Positions 21,197 to 30,841 of a DNA stretch of 64,000 nt are shown here, in pieces (the first letter of the stretch is position 1; the number at the start of each line of letters is the position of its first letter). The position numbers were made by a program, and so were the translations under genes. The stretch comes from Fructobacillus papyrifericola (lineage in GTDB: Bacteria; Bacillota; Bacilli; Lactobacillales; Lactobacillaceae): contig NZ_JAAMFJ010000002.1 in assembly GCF_018437235.1 (NCBI RefSeq), forward strand, positions 290,037 through 354,036, read 5' to 3'. The notes under the pieces were generated by a model, which had not been told where the DNA came from, did not search any database, and saw nothing but the letters and a program-made list of their open reading frames with translations.

Positions 21197-21221
21197 GATG
21201 CGCTCCTGTTTTCCTGCAGAA

Positions 21222-21259
21222 AAAGCCCACTAAAACGTGAGTTTCAGTAGGCTTTTTAT
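21222..21259. terminator. Terminator between gpmA and the uracil permease gene
   Basis: AAAAAGCCTACTGAAAC and GTTTTAGTGGGCTTTTT arms with a TCAC loop; works on both strands. Confidence 0.8.
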
Positions 21260-21261
21260 TT

Positions 21262-21972
21262 TTACTTCAACGTCTTCTTGTCGTTAATTGACAAATCAGC
21301 GTTCAAATCATATACGATTGGTTGTCCGTTGGCAATTTCAACGTTCAAAATGTCATCATCAGAGATCTTTTCCAAGTGCTTAACCAAGGCACGGAGTGAG
21401 TTTCCGTGGGCAGCGATGACAACGTCCTTGCCAGCTTCCAAGTCCTTCTTGATCTTTTCATCAAAGAAAGGCAAAACACGTTCCAAAGTAACCTTCAAGT
21501 TTTCACCCAATGGCAATTCACCGTAAGGAACATCGGCATAGCGAGCGTCAAAAGCAGGGTAAGTCTTACCCTGTACTTCAACTGTTTCTTCGTAGTTTTC
21601 AAGCAATGGAGGCAAAACATCGTATGAACGACGCCAGATGTGAACCTGTTCGTCTCCCCACTTCTTAGCGGCTTCCGCCTTGTTTTGTCCCTGCAAAGCA
21701 CCGTAGTGACGTTCGTTTAGACGCCATGACTTTTCTTCTGGAACGTAAAGTTGACCAGCTTCTTCCAAAGCGTAGTGCAAAGTCGTGATAGCACGAGTCA
21801 AAACTGACGTGTAGGCTTGGTCAAAGGCAATCCCTTCTTGCTTCAACAATTCACCCGCGTGCTTGGCTTGTTCAATTCCTTGTTCAGACAACTTCGTGTC
21901 CACCCAACCGTTAAACAAGTTCAATGCGTTCCATTCACTTTGTCCGTGACGGATCAAAACTAATTTTGCCAT
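21262..21972 (-). CDS. gpmA: 2,3-bisphosphoglycerate-dependent phosphoglycerate mutase
   Basis: 236-aa glycolytic enzyme interconverting 3- and 2-phosphoglycerate. The catalytic phospho-histidine is in [10 protein letters not shown] at the N terminus; RHYGALQG and [15 protein letters not shown] (second catalytic His) complete the site. Length is standard for dPGM. AAAGGAG precedes the ATG, and a -10 TATAAT (about 22009-22014) with weak -35 supplies a promoter. Confidence 0.95.
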   Translation of the reverse strand: MAKLVLIRHGQSEWNALNLFNGWVDTKLSEQGIEQAKHAGELLKQEGIAFDQAYTSVLTRAITTLHYALEEAGQLYVPEEKSWRLNERHYGALQGQNKAEAAKKWGDEQVHIWRRSYDVLPPLLENYEETVEVQGKTYPAFDARYADVPYGELPLGENLKVTLERVLPFFDEKIKKDLEAGKDVVIAAHGNSLRALVKHLEKISDDDILNVEIANGQPIVYDLNADLSINDKKTLK

Positions 21973-22054
21973 GTTCTAGCTCCTTTGTTTGCTTGAATAA
22001 TTCTTGTTTATTATACAACATTCCCCCGCTTCTTTGCAGGCTTTCGGGCAAAAG

Positions 22055-22083
22055 AAAAAGCACAGACAAATGTCTGTGCTTTT
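22055..22083. terminator. Terminator of the cold-shock gene
   Basis: AAAGCACAGACA and TGTCTGTGCTTT arms around AA, with outer A/T runs. Confidence 0.85.
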
Positions 22084-22099
22084 AAACTAATTCGATGAA

Positions 22100-22300
22100 T
22101 TAGTCCTTAACGATGTTAACAGCTTGCAAACCGCGGTCTGAGTTTTCAACATCAAACGTTACGTTTTGGCCATCTTCCAAAGTCTTGAAGCCTTCGCCTT
22201 GGATAGCTGAGAAGTGTGCGAACACATCTTCACCGTTTTCGCGAGTAATGAAGCCGTAGCCCTTTTCGCCGTTAAACCACTTTACAGTGCCTTTTTCCAT
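22100..22300 (-). CDS. csp: Cold-shock protein (CSD family)
   Basis: 66-aa single-stranded nucleic-acid-binding protein. RNP1 is KGYGFITRE and RNP2 is DVFAHFSAI; the N terminus [13 protein letters not shown] is canonical. I start at ATG 22300, which has AAAGGAG 7-8 bases upstream; the longer frame to 22414 begins close to the transcription start and is leader. Such proteins melt mRNA secondary structure in the cold or in growth transitions. Confidence 0.97.
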   Translation of the reverse strand: MEKGTVKWFNGEKGYGFITRENGEDVFAHFSAIQGEGFKTLEDGQNVTFDVENSDRGLQAVNIVKD

Positions 22301-22447
22301 GATTGTTTCTCCTTTGGGTTCATCCCATCTGTGTGATGTATATAAATATGATGGTTTTGGTATGACGCCTTCCGAAAAAAACAAATCAAAATCAAAATTC
22401 AAACTTAAATACAAGTTAAGTGTAGCATAGTCGAATCAACTTTACAA
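22301..22447 (-). promoter_or_regulatory. csp promoter and long 5' leader
   Basis: -35 TTGTAA (22442-22447), 17-base spacer and extended -10 TGC-TACACT (22419-22424) give an untranslated leader of about 112 bases, a common feature of cold-shock genes, where the leader folds differently at low temperature. The leader is A/U-rich with repeated TTTTGATT units. Confidence 0.6.
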
Positions 22448-22504
22448 TGAATTCGCTAAATAATGTTTCAAACGTTACAAAATAATTACAAAAGTATACT
22501 ATCT

Positions 22505-23173
22505 TTAGCCATTAGCTAAGACGTTCTTATAGTAAGAAACCGCATCCTTGGCTGCTTGATCAGGGTCGTCGGCTGCCTCTTGCTTGTTTTGTTGGATCCA
22601 AGAAATAAAGTCGGCATCCCCCATCTTTTGTGCCAAGATGGCCTTCAACTTGGCACCGTCCTGCGTCGACAAGGCAATCCAAGTGGCAGGGACTTGGTAA
22701 GTCACCTGCTTGGACTTGACTTCGTGATTGTTACCAGCCCAACCGAAGAGGAACTGGTAGAAGCCGTTATCGTAAATGTATTCCTTAGTCTTTGTGACTT
22801 GGAAGGCCTGGTTGCCATCAATATCCTGGATGGCCGTCTTCGTCTTCAAGTCGGGCTTTGCCACCGTTGCTTCCTTAGCCGTGGTGCTTGCCTTATAAAC
22901 AAAGGCCTTTTCGCGGCCGGAAGTCCCCACCGGTTGATAGGCCAAAACGCCGTAAGTGTTTTGGTCTTGGGCCGAGTAAATTTGGACTTTTTTCGTTGTG
23001 GTCTTCACCTTCATACCCCAGTGATCGTGGGCGTTTCCCGTGATCAAAACAAGGCAGAAGGCAACGGCAGCAAATGACAAGGCCGTGTACAACCAACGCA
23101 ACTTAGCATCCTTCACCAACATAATGGCGAAAAAGGCCAGGATGACAAAGAGAATTAATAGAATAATGATCAT
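22505..23173 (-). CDS. DUF4811-type membrane-anchored protein
   Basis: 222-aa protein with two N-terminal membrane helices (residues about 1-20 and 26-46) and an outer domain of about 175 residues without recognised catalytic motifs. I recognise it as the DUF4811 family seen in lactic acid bacteria next to multidrug MFS genes. Its ATG lies one base after the stop of the pump gene, with the ribosome site inside the pump's end, so the two are translationally coupled and probably work together. Function is unknown. Confidence 0.75.
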   Translation of the reverse strand: MIIILLILFVILAFFAIMLVKDAKLRWLYTALSFAAVAFCLVLITGNAHDHWGMKVKTTTKKVQIYSAQDQNTYGVLAYQPVGTSGREKAFVYKASTTAKEATVAKPDLKTKTAIQDIDGNQAFQVTKTKEYIYDNGFYQFLFGWAGNNHEVKSKQVTYQVPATWIALSTQDGAKLKAILAQKMGDADFISWIQQNKQEAADDPDQAAKDAVSYYKNVLANG

Positions 23174-23174
23174 G

Positions 23175-24680
23175 TTATTTCTCCTTTCCTTCTGGTTGGT
23201 TCACCTTGCCACTGTGCAAGAAGAAAGCCAAGACGAAGGCAGCAAAAGCAAAGCAAGCCGCCACGAAGAAGGAGGTGTGGAAACCATCCAAGGTCGCCGT
23301 AATCGCTTTTGAACCGTAAGCCAATGGATCAGCTGCCTTAAGTGAGTTGGCTGGCATGTTATCATTTGCAACCGATTGCATAACAGAGGCCAAAACAGCC
23401 GTTCCAAGTGAAGCGGCAATCTGACGGGCCGTGTTGTTAACGGCCGTTCCCTGTGCATTTTGTTCCTTAGGCAAGGCACCCATGGCAGATGAAGTCAGCG
23501 GCATCATCGTGAAGGCGATACCGGCCATTCGAACCATGTACAAGGCCGTGATGTAAATCGTTGGTGTTTCTGCCGTCAAGAAGTAGTATGGCAGGGTCGC
23601 CATCGTGACCAAAGCAAAGCCGAAGATGGCCAAACGCTTGGCACCGTACTTATCGTAAAACGAGCCGGCGATTGGTGAAATCAAGCCCATCATCAAAGCA
23701 CCAGGCAACAAAGTCAAACCAGAATCCAAAGCAGTCAAGCCGCGAACCGTTTGCATGTAGGTTGGCAAGACCATTTCAACACCCAACATGGCGATGAACG
23801 TCAACGACACCATGGTCGTCGTCAAAGCAAATTGCTTGTTCATCAAAACTTTGACATCCAAGAATGGCTTTTCCATGTGCAACTGGTGGCGGGTAAACTC
23901 TGCAATCACCAAGACACCAACAATGATTGGCGTGATGACGTAGCTAAAGGATCCCCAACCGTGGTTTGAAACCATGGCAAATCCAAAGAGCAAAAAGCCG
24001 AAGCCGACCGTTGATTCGATCAATGAACGAATATCCAAAGAAACCTTCTGGGTTTCCAAGACGTTCTTGAAGTAGAAGATGGAAAGGAAGAAAACGATGA
24101 TGGCCAGTGGCAGCACCAATCCGAAGATTGAACGCCAGTCGCCACCCCAGGTCAAGCCCAAGAATTTGTGCTTACCATCCAAGATCCAACCAGAAAGCGT
24201 TGGTCCAATGGCAGGTGCCATTCCGATCACCAATCCAATTGAACCCAAGGCCTTACCTCGGGAGTTTTCAGAAAAGAGGGTCAAAGCAACAACCTGCATC
24301 AAAGGCATCACGATTCCAGCTGCCATGGCTTGAAGCGCACGGGCCAGCATCATTACCCAGAAGGCTGAAGTTGGGGCCGTCCAGGCCATAAAGGTTCCCA
24401 AAATATAAACGGCCAGTGCCGAAAGATAAAGGTACTTAGTTGGAATTCGAGTCGTCATGTATGCCGAAACCGGCACCATGATTCCGTTGACCATCAAGAA
24501 GATGGTCGTCAGCCACTGAACCGTGGCTGAATCAACGTTAAACGCCGTCATTAAAGCGGGCAACGCCGTTCCCAATGAGGTCTGCATCAAGATGATTACG
24601 AAAGAACCAATCATCAGCAAGGCCATCATGGCAATTTTATTCATCGGTTTCCCGGTGACTTGTTCATTTGAATTTGCCAT
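23175..24680 (-). CDS. Multidrug MFS exporter, DHA2 (14-helix) type
   Basis: 501-aa drug/proton antiporter. The N terminus has SLGTALPALMTAFNVDSATVQWLTTIFLM and SAYMTTRIPTKYLY, the family motif A region; motif C appears as LVIGMAPAIGPTLSGWI. About 14 membrane helices can be counted. It resembles EmrB/LmrB-type pumps. AGGAGGAAG precedes the ATG. It is the first gene of a two-gene unit with the DUF4811 protein. Confidence 0.9.
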   Translation of the reverse strand: MANSNEQVTGKPMNKIAMMALLMIGSFVIILMQTSLGTALPALMTAFNVDSATVQWLTTIFLMVNGIMVPVSAYMTTRIPTKYLYLSALAVYILGTFMAWTAPTSAFWVMMLARALQAMAAGIVMPLMQVVALTLFSENSRGKALGSIGLVIGMAPAIGPTLSGWILDGKHKFLGLTWGGDWRSIFGLVLPLAIIVFFLSIFYFKNVLETQKVSLDIRSLIESTVGFGFLLFGFAMVSNHGWGSFSYVITPIIVGVLVIAEFTRHQLHMEKPFLDVKVLMNKQFALTTTMVSLTFIAMLGVEMVLPTYMQTVRGLTALDSGLTLLPGALMMGLISPIAGSFYDKYGAKRLAIFGFALVTMATLPYYFLTAETPTIYITALYMVRMAGIAFTMMPLTSSAMGALPKEQNAQGTAVNNTARQIAASLGTAVLASVMQSVANDNMPANSLKAADPLAYGSKAITATLDGFHTSFFVAACFAFAAFVLAFFLHSGKVNQPEGKEK

Positions 24681-24718
24681 TTCTTCCTCCTATTTGTTAA
24701 GAAATAATCCAGATAGAC

Positions 24719-24747
24719 ATGTTACTTCTAAAAAAACACAAAGTCAA
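24719..24747 (-). promoter_or_regulatory. Promoter of the MFS-DUF4811 operon
   Basis: -35 TTGACT (24742-24747), 17-base spacer and -10 TAACAT (24719-24724). Confidence 0.6.
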
Positions 24748-24770
24748 CTAATCGAAAATCTGCACAAAGT

Positions 24771-25481
24771 TTATCCTTCTGCCAAGCGTTTCCCGGCTTC
24801 AACTGCGACCAGCTGGTGGTAATGATCAAGGTTCAGAACCCAATCGGCTTTGGCCTTCGTTTTAACAATGTAGTCAACGTAGTTTTTCTGATTGGTTTTT
24901 TCCCAAACCGACATGGCTAAGCGGTAAAAGTCGACCAACGGCATATCGGCATACTGAGCCCGCCAGGAAGCCGGTTCGTTCACGGATTTAACCGTGGCCA
25001 GCAGATTGCGTTCCAAATACCAGTCCTTCACATCTGCCATGTCGGCTTCAATAAAGAAAGTCGCATCCAGCAAGTCACTTGGGAGCTGCAAGGCAACCAC
25101 CCCTTCTAGAATCAGAATGTCCGGCCGATTAACAAACATTTCCTTACCGGGCACAATGTCTGCCAAAGTCTGTGAATAACTAGCGGTTTTTTGAATTTTT
25201 TCACCAGCAGCAAAGGCTTTGATTAGCTTTTCTACGCCTTCTAGATCGTAGCTTTTGGGAAAGCCCTTTTCATCAAAGATTCCCTCTTCGTGCAGTTGGC
25301 GGTTGCTCTTCAAAAAGGCGTCCGTTGATAGCACAGCTACCCGGTAGCCGACGGCCTCTAAGCCACTGGCCAAACGCTCAGCCAAAGTCGACTTACCAAC
25401 GGCCACCGAACCCGTTATCCCAACGGTAAAAAAAGCCCCCGTTTGGGACTTTTTCAAGCGTTCAATTACTTTATTTAGCAT
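24771..25481 (-). CDS. coaA: Type I pantothenate kinase (CoaA-like)
   Basis: 236-aa P-loop kinase that phosphorylates pantothenate, the first committed step to coenzyme A. Walker A is GSVAVGKSTLAERL; STDAFLKSN, KGFPKSYDLEG and ILILEGVVALQ follow in the order seen in bacterial CoaA. It is shorter than the usual 300-315 aa, lacking part of the N-terminal helices, so a related uridine-kinase-like role is an outside possibility. The start ATG 25481 overlaps the helD stop by 11 bases with GGAGG 6 bases upstream, so it is coupled to helD. Confidence 0.85.
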   Translation of the reverse strand: MLNKVIERLKKSQTGAFFTVGITGSVAVGKSTLAERLASGLEAVGYRVAVLSTDAFLKSNRQLHEEGIFDEKGFPKSYDLEGVEKLIKAFAAGEKIQKTASYSQTLADIVPGKEMFVNRPDILILEGVVALQLPSDLLDATFFIEADMADVKDWYLERNLLATVKSVNEPASWRAQYADMPLVDFYRLAMSVWEKTNQKNYVDYIVKTKAKADWVLNLDHYHQLVAVEAGKRLAEG

Positions 25482-27849
25482 GGCCATCCTCCAACTTGTA
25501 GAGACTCTTTGGCAGCTCCTCAATCATTGGTGACAGTTGGCCTGATCCAATCAAAGTCAGCCGGTGCATCGCACGGGAAGTGACCGTGTAGAGCAAGCGG
25601 CGGACGTTTTCTTCACTGTAGTGAGAAGCATCAGCCTGCCAAACAATGACGGCGTCAAACTCCAAGCCCTTGGCCAAATACGAAGGCAAAATTACGGCGC
25701 CGGGTGCAAGACGCTGGTTTTCGGAACGAATCAGCGTAATCTTTTGATCGGCCAATTCCTTTGCCAGGGCCTTTGCTTCAGCCAGGGTTTGGGTAATGAT
25801 CGCTGTCTGTTCCCCATCTTGCGCGTTCTTTATTAACTGAGCTTTAACTTCGTCAATCGCTTGCCCTTCAGTCTTTGCCAACTTCATGACCGGCAGATCA
25901 CCGGACCGGTTAAAGGCCTCGATGGTCTTACCATCCCGTAGCAGGCCCTTTGAAAAGTCCGTGATTTGCTTGGTTGACCGGTAGGTCTGCGTCAATTCGA
26001 CAAAGTCGACTTTGTCAGGGTCAAAGAGGGAGGCAAAGTCCTCTTCCAAAGAAGAGGCCCAGTCCTGCGTAAAGATGGCCTGGTTCAAGTCGCCCAAGAC
26101 TGTAAACTTGGCGTTTGGGAAGGAGAACTTCAAAAAGGCCAGCTGGAAAGGCGTGTAGTCCTGAATTTCGTCAATGAAGAGGTAACGAATTTCGCGCTGT
26201 CCGTGCTTTCCAGTAATCAAATCATAGAGGTACAGGTAGATAGTCGTTGCTGGCAGTGAAAGCTTTTTCTCCTTCAAAGACGCAACGAAGGCATCGACAT
26301 AAGTCCGCCATTCTGCTTCGCTAATTTGGTAATCAGCCAGTGACAAATACTTTGGCAAGGCCCGAAGCAAGTCGACGAACTGGGCGTTAATGTTAATGAA
26401 GCCGGCTCGACGAACTCGCTTTGCTAATGGCCGCAATGCCTGGGTGACAATCTTTTTAGCCAGGAAGTTTCGTTCCTGCTTGTCGGAGGCAAAGGTTCTT
26501 TCCTTTGGCCCTTCTCCCAACTGGTGGAGGCGGGTCAAGTCACCGGCATCGTTGACTTCATCATCCCCCAGGCGGACCTGTCCGGCACCAACCATTTCAT
26601 CGTATTCCTGCTTTGACAGGTTTTCGATGGCTAATTCAACCCAGTCTTGCTTCATCTGCGCACCAACCTGGGAACGCAGTGAACGAATCAGGCTTTCCTG
26701 GGTGGCCTCGAGACGCTGGGACAGTTTATAGTTTTCATTATATTGGTAGTAAATCGATTGAATCTTCTCCTTTGAAAGGAGCACGTCCCCACGGAAGTTC
26801 AAATTCCGCACCTTGAGGCCGGATTGATTCAGGTCCTCTGCGTAGGCCCGAACGGCTTTGAACATGTCCAAGGAACCCAGTAGGCGTTCAATCTTTTCGT
26901 TTTGGTGGTTGCTCTCAAAGCGCTCTTCCAGAGTTTGCACTTCAAAGCGTGGCAAGCGATGGGAGGCGTATTGGTAGAAGGTCAATTGAACCAAGTTTTG
27001 TTCACCAAGTTCGGGCAGGACTTGGTCAACGTAGTCGTTAAAGAGCTGGTTAGGTGAAAACATCACCACCTGACCAGAGTTCAGTTTTCCGCGGTAGCGG
27101 TAGAGCAAGTAGGCAACGCGCTGCATGATGGCCGCGGTCTTACCAGAACCGGCCGCCCCTTGGACAAAGAGCAAATCGGCATCCGTGTTACGGATAATCT
27201 TGTTTTGCTCCTTTTGAATGGTGGTGACGATCGACTTCATCTTGGTTGTCGATTCACCAGACAGAGCGTTCAGGAGCATGGCATCCCCGATTGCCTCTTC
27301 CGTATCAAAGAGGGTCACAATTACACCCTTCTCGATTTCAAACTGCCGTTTTAAGGTCACGTCTGCCGTCTGCTTACCAGCCGGTGTTTGGTAATCGACT
27401 TTACCAAGGCCGCCATCATAGTAGATCGAGGCAACTGGCGTTCGCCAATCATAGACCCAGAACTTGCCGTCATCGTCTGCAAAGGAGGCCAGGCCGATGT
27501 AGACCGTTTCCTTCTCCCTTTTCTCTTCGGCATCGTCGATAAAGTCGATGCGGGCAAAGTAGGGTTTTTCCTTCTGCTTGGCCAAAGTCTGGTAGCGGTC
27601 TTCGGCACGGGACTTGGCGGATTGGCGTTCTTCAATGGCCTGCTGTTGCTGGCGAATCGACATCGCGGTCTCGACAATTCCAGAATAAGTGGAAGTCTTG
27701 ACACGGACATCGTCCCAGCCGGAAGCAACGTCTGAAAGTGAGCCCTTGGACTTCTTAATCTCTTCTTGCGCCTCCAATTGGGCCAAGTCGATTTGCTTCA
27801 GCGTTTGATCTAGGTATTCTTGTTCGCGGACTTTTTGCTCGTTTGCCAC
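25471..27849 (-). CDS. helD: RNA polymerase recycling ATPase HelD
   Basis: 792-aa UvrD-like superfamily 1 ATPase that pries stalled RNA polymerase off DNA. The N-terminal coiled coil (EQEYLDQTLKQIDLAQLEAQEEIKK) reaches into the secondary channel in known structures; Walker A is GAAGSGKTAAIMQR (near residue 237), Walker B FIDEIQDYTPFQL, then LGDLNQAIF and a C-terminal helicase motif VTSRAMHRL. I choose GTG 27849, with GAGAGG 6 bases upstream, over ATG 27864. A -10 TATAAT lies at 27881-27886 (minus strand). It is cotranscribed with coaA. Confidence 0.93.
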   Translation of the reverse strand: MANEQKVREQEYLDQTLKQIDLAQLEAQEEIKKSKGSLSDVASGWDDVRVKTSTYSGIVETAMSIRQQQQAIEERQSAKSRAEDRYQTLAKQKEKPYFARIDFIDDAEEKREKETVYIGLASFADDDGKFWVYDWRTPVASIYYDGGLGKVDYQTPAGKQTADVTLKRQFEIEKGVIVTLFDTEEAIGDAMLLNALSGESTTKMKSIVTTIQKEQNKIIRNTDADLLFVQGAAGSGKTAAIMQRVAYLLYRYRGKLNSGQVVMFSPNQLFNDYVDQVLPELGEQNLVQLTFYQYASHRLPRFEVQTLEERFESNHQNEKIERLLGSLDMFKAVRAYAEDLNQSGLKVRNLNFRGDVLLSKEKIQSIYYQYNENYKLSQRLEATQESLIRSLRSQVGAQMKQDWVELAIENLSKQEYDEMVGAGQVRLGDDEVNDAGDLTRLHQLGEGPKERTFASDKQERNFLAKKIVTQALRPLAKRVRRAGFININAQFVDLLRALPKYLSLADYQISEAEWRTYVDAFVASLKEKKLSLPATTIYLYLYDLITGKHGQREIRYLFIDEIQDYTPFQLAFLKFSFPNAKFTVLGDLNQAIFTQDWASSLEEDFASLFDPDKVDFVELTQTYRSTKQITDFSKGLLRDGKTIEAFNRSGDLPVMKLAKTEGQAIDEVKAQLIKNAQDGEQTAIITQTLAEAKALAKELADQKITLIRSENQRLAPGAVILPSYLAKGLEFDAVIVWQADASHYSEENVRRLLYTVTSRAMHRLTLIGSGQLSPMIEELPKSLYKLEDGHAK

Positions 27850-27959
27850 AGTACACCTCTCCATAATTTACGTTGTATCCATTATACGCCTATCCAATTT
27901 AGAAAGATACCATTGTCACAAAATGCACACCCGAAATTTTGCCTCATCCTTTGGACAGC

Positions 27960-27985
27960 AAAAAAGTCGGCCGAAGCCGACTTTA
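27960..27985 (-). terminator. Terminator after the DMT exporter gene
   Basis: AAAGTCGG-CTTC-GGCCGACTTTTTT on the minus strand. The stem is the same as that used after pgk at 28927-28953. Confidence 0.8.
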
Positions 27986-28000
27986 CCGAAAACCGCTTGC

Positions 28001-28888
28001 TTATTCCACGTCCTTAAATCCAAACTGAATAAAGACGGTCGAAAGAATCATTCCCCCTCCGATTAGTTGAATGCCACCAAGCGGCGTAGCCAAGAAAATC
28101 AGGGACATCACCGTTGCTGTCAGCGGTTCCACCGCACTCAACATTCCGGTGATTGAAGGCGAGATGTACTGGGTCGACTTTAAATAGAACAAATAAGCAA
28201 TCATTGTCCCAAACAAGATAATAAAGAGGACACTTAAAATTGTTTGCGGCTGATCGACTTTGACGGGTTCCCGAACCAAAGTCGGAAGAAATGGTAAGGA
28301 ACTGAGGAACATTCCCCAGCCAACGACAACCGTGGCGTCAAATTCTTCAAGTAGCTCTTTTGGCAATAGGGTATAGGAAGCTTGACTTAGCCCGGCCCCG
28401 ATCCCCCATAAAATTGCTGGTAAGGCAAAGGATAAGGTATCGAAGCGCCCATTTGTTACTAAAAGAAAGGTCCCAGCAACTGCTAGCATGATTGACAGCA
28501 TTTTCACTCGGCTCGGCCAAGTGTGACTAGCAAAACTTAAGTAGAGAATGATAAAAATCGGCCCTAAAAATTGTAGCACCGTTGCCGTCGGTGCATTCCC
28601 ATATTGAATGGCCATGAAGTAGGCCAACTGAGAGGGTAACATCCCTAGAAAAGCAAACAAGAGAAGCAAAATTGCCGATTTACGATTCTGCCAAATCGAA
28701 AAAATGGATAGACGCAATCCCTTTGCTAGTAGCAAGAGCAAAATACCAGCGGAAAAAAGGCGTAAACCAACTAACCAAGTGGCTGAAACTGTTTGCTGAT
28801 GAAACAGGGCTTCCGCAACCGTACCAGAGGCTCCCCAGAAAAAAGCGCCAATAACTGCTAAGAAGATTCCAGTTTTCGGTTTACCCAT
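28001..28888 (-). CDS. DMT-family transporter (EamA)
   Basis: About 295-aa membrane protein with ten helices formed by two EamA repeats (FWGASGTVAEALF in the first, LWGIGAGLSQASYTLLP in the second). Family members export amino acids or metabolites. ATG 28888 or the adjacent ATG 28891 is the likely start (TGGAGA upstream). It lies between two copies of the same terminator stem, so it is probably monocistronic. Confidence 0.82.
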   Translation of the reverse strand: MGKPKTGIFLAVIGAFFWGASGTVAEALFHQQTVSATWLVGLRLFSAGILLLLLAKGLRLSIFSIWQNRKSAILLLLFAFLGMLPSQLAYFMAIQYGNAPTATVLQFLGPIFIILYLSFASHTWPSRVKMLSIMLAVAGTFLLVTNGRFDTLSFALPAILWGIGAGLSQASYTLLPKELLEEFDATVVVGWGMFLSSLPFLPTLVREPVKVDQPQTILSVLFIILFGTMIAYLFYLKSTQYISPSITGMLSAVEPLTATVMSLIFLATPLGGIQLIGGGMILSTVFIQFGFKDVE

Positions 28889-28926
28889 CATGTTCTCCAT
28901 TCTTGATCGATTATTCGTCATCCACT

Positions 28927-28953
28927 AAAAAAGTCGGCCGAAGCCGACTTTTT
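28927..28953 (-). terminator. Terminator after pgk
   Basis: AAAAAGTCGG-CTTC-GGCCGACTTTTT type stem, same core as at 27960-27985. Confidence 0.85.
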
Positions 28954-28963
28954 AAAATTAAAT

Positions 28964-30184
28964 TTACTTGTTCGTCAATGAAGCGATACCAGGCAATTCC
29001 TTACCTTCGAGGTATTCAAGTGAAGCACCACCACCCGTTGAGATGTGGGACAACTTGTCGGCCACACCCAAGGCTTGAACAGCGGCCGTTGAGTCACCAC
29101 CACCAACGATGGTCGTACCACCCTTTTCCGTAACCTTCACGAGTTCTTCACCAATGGCCAAAGTACCCTTGGCGAAGTTTGGCATTTCAAAGACACCCAT
29201 TGGGCCGTTCCAAACAACCGTCTTGGCATCGTTCAAGACGTTCTTGAACAATTCAACTGACTTAGGACCGATATCAAGACCCATGTAACCATCAGGGATA
29301 CCAGCAGCACCATCGACGATTTCAGTCTTGGCATCGTTTGAGAAGGCGTCGGCTGCAACTGAATCAACTGGCAATACCAACTTGTCGCCGGCTTCTGCCA
29401 TCAAGTCCTTAGCAGTTTGGACCTTGTCTTCTTCAAACAATGAGTTACCAATCTTGTAACCCTTGGCAGCGTCGAATGTGTAAGCCATTCCACCACCAAC
29501 GATGACCTTGTCAGCCTTCTTCAACAGAGATTGAACAACTTCGATCTTGTCAGAAACCTTGGCACCACCAATGATGGCAACAAATGGACGCTTTGGCGTA
29601 TCAACGGCATCGCCCAAGAACTTGATTTCCTTTTCCATCAAGTAACCAGCAGCTGCTTGGTCAACGTTTGAGGCGATTCCAACGTTTGATGCGTGTGAAC
29701 GGTGGGCCGTTCCAAAGGCATCGTTGATGAAGAGGTCGTCACCAAGTGAAGCCCAGTACTTTCCCAATTCAGGGTCGTTCTTTGATTCAAGCTTAACTTG
29801 TTCGCCGTTCTTCACGTCTTCAAAACGGGTGTTTTCAACCATCAAAACTTGACCATCTTGCAAGTTGTTGATAGCTTCTTCCAACTTAGCACCGCGGGTT
29901 TCAGGAACGAAGATGACTTCTTGTCCCAACAATTCACCCAAGCGCTTGGCAACGGGTGCCAATGACAATTCCTTCTTATCTTCTTCGGTCTTGATACGAC
30001 CCAAGTGTGAGAACAAAACGGCACGTCCGTTTTCCTTGATGACGTGCTTGATGGTTGGCAAAGCAGCCACGATACGGTTATCGTTTCCGATAACGCCATC
30101 CTTAATAGGGACGTTAAAGTCCACTCGCATCAGTACTTTCTTACCGGCCAAATTCTTCAAATCTTGAACAGTCAATTTTGCCAT
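28964..30184 (-). CDS. pgk: Phosphoglycerate kinase
   Basis: 406-aa glycolytic kinase transferring phosphate from 1,3-bisphosphoglycerate to [19 protein letters not shown] at the N terminus, SHLGRIK, the hinge NDAFGTAHR and the C-terminal [13 protein letters not shown] are diagnostic. ATG 30184 has GGGAGG upstream; the longer frame at 30223 overlaps the promoter -10. It stands alone, without gap, tpi or eno. Confidence 0.97.
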   Translation of the reverse strand: MAKLTVQDLKNLAGKKVLMRVDFNVPIKDGVIGNDNRIVAALPTIKHVIKENGRAVLFSHLGRIKTEEDKKELSLAPVAKRLGELLGQEVIFVPETRGAKLEEAINNLQDGQVLMVENTRFEDVKNGEQVKLESKNDPELGKYWASLGDDLFINDAFGTAHRSHASNVGIASNVDQAAAGYLMEKEIKFLGDAVDTPKRPFVAIIGGAKVSDKIEVVQSLLKKADKVIVGGGMAYTFDAAKGYKIGNSLFEEDKVQTAKDLMAEAGDKLVLPVDSVAADAFSNDAKTEIVDGAAGIPDGYMGLDIGPKSVELFKNVLNDAKTVVWNGPMGVFEMPNFAKGTLAIGEELVKVTEKGGTTIVGGGDSTAAVQALGVADKLSHISTGGGASLEYLEGKELPGIASLTNK

Positions 30185-30222
30185 GTCTGCCTCCCAAATC
30201 ATTACTTTATTTAACAAGACCA

Positions 30223-30251
30223 ATTATAAAGCAAATATTAGCAAATGTCTG
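30223..30251 (-). promoter_or_regulatory. pgk promoter
   Basis: Perfect -10 TATAAT (30223-30228), 17-base spacer and -35 CAGACA (30246-30251). The spacer holds two TTTGCT units that could bind a regulator. Confidence 0.6.
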
Positions 30252-30278
30252 CAGGGTCTGCTAAATTTGTACATTTTG

Positions 30279-30737
30279 TTACTTGCGGAGGTGCAGTTGC
30301 CAAGGAAAAGTCATGTCAATGTCAAAGGCCTTGCCGAAGCGTCGAAGATTAATAATCGCAGCAATGACAACAAAGAGTGAAAGGGTGATTAATATGCTGG
30401 CAATCTTTCCCAAATTAATCACATTCAGATGCTTCAAGAGAAGGGCTATGGCAAATAACAGGTCCAAAAAAGTTAAGGTGAGCAAAACACTTCGTAAGAT
30501 CTTTTTTACCGGCGCCTTTTCCAAGCTCTCCTGAACCTGTCCATCCTCTTTTAAGAAAACATCCAAACTGACATCAAAGAAATCCGAAAGGCGAATCAAA
30601 TCCGTCATGTTTGGATAACTTTTGCCATTTTCCCAGGACGAGATGTTCTGCCAGCTCGTGTAAAATTCCTTCGCTAAGTCTTCTTGAGTCAGTCCCTTTT
30701 CTTGTCTTAGCGCTTTTAACCGTTTTCCAAACTCCAT
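30279..30737 (-). CDS. XRE-family regulator with C-terminal membrane helices
   Basis: 152-aa protein: a Cro/CI-type helix-turn-helix (residues about 4-60; KGLTQEDLAKEF then TSWQNISSWENGKSYPN) followed by a linker and two hydrophobic segments (about 83-103 and 112-132). Membrane-bound XRE regulators of this shape are common in Firmicutes, but their signals are mostly unknown. GGAGG lies 8 bases before the ATG. It is downstream, on the same strand, of the small ORF and the ART-like gene and may belong with them. Confidence 0.8.
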   Translation of the reverse strand: MEFGKRLKALRQEKGLTQEDLAKEFYTSWQNISSWENGKSYPNMTDLIRLSDFFDVSLDVFLKEDGQVQESLEKAPVKKILRSVLLTLTFLDLLFAIALLLKHLNVINLGKIASILITLSLFVVIAAIINLRRFGKAFDIDMTFPWQLHLRK

Positions 30738-30841
30738 TATCGCCGCCTCCAGAAATCTTTACCTTTACCTTACAAAATTCCTTTCTGTAGGCCAAGCAAA
30801 GATTTTTTGCCTCCGGAAAAAAGTCGGTAAAATCAACAACT

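Noticed and set aside
22301..22414. 38-residue N-terminal extension of the cold-shock protein
   Set aside because: It lies in the untranslated leader; the canonical start has a good ribosome site.
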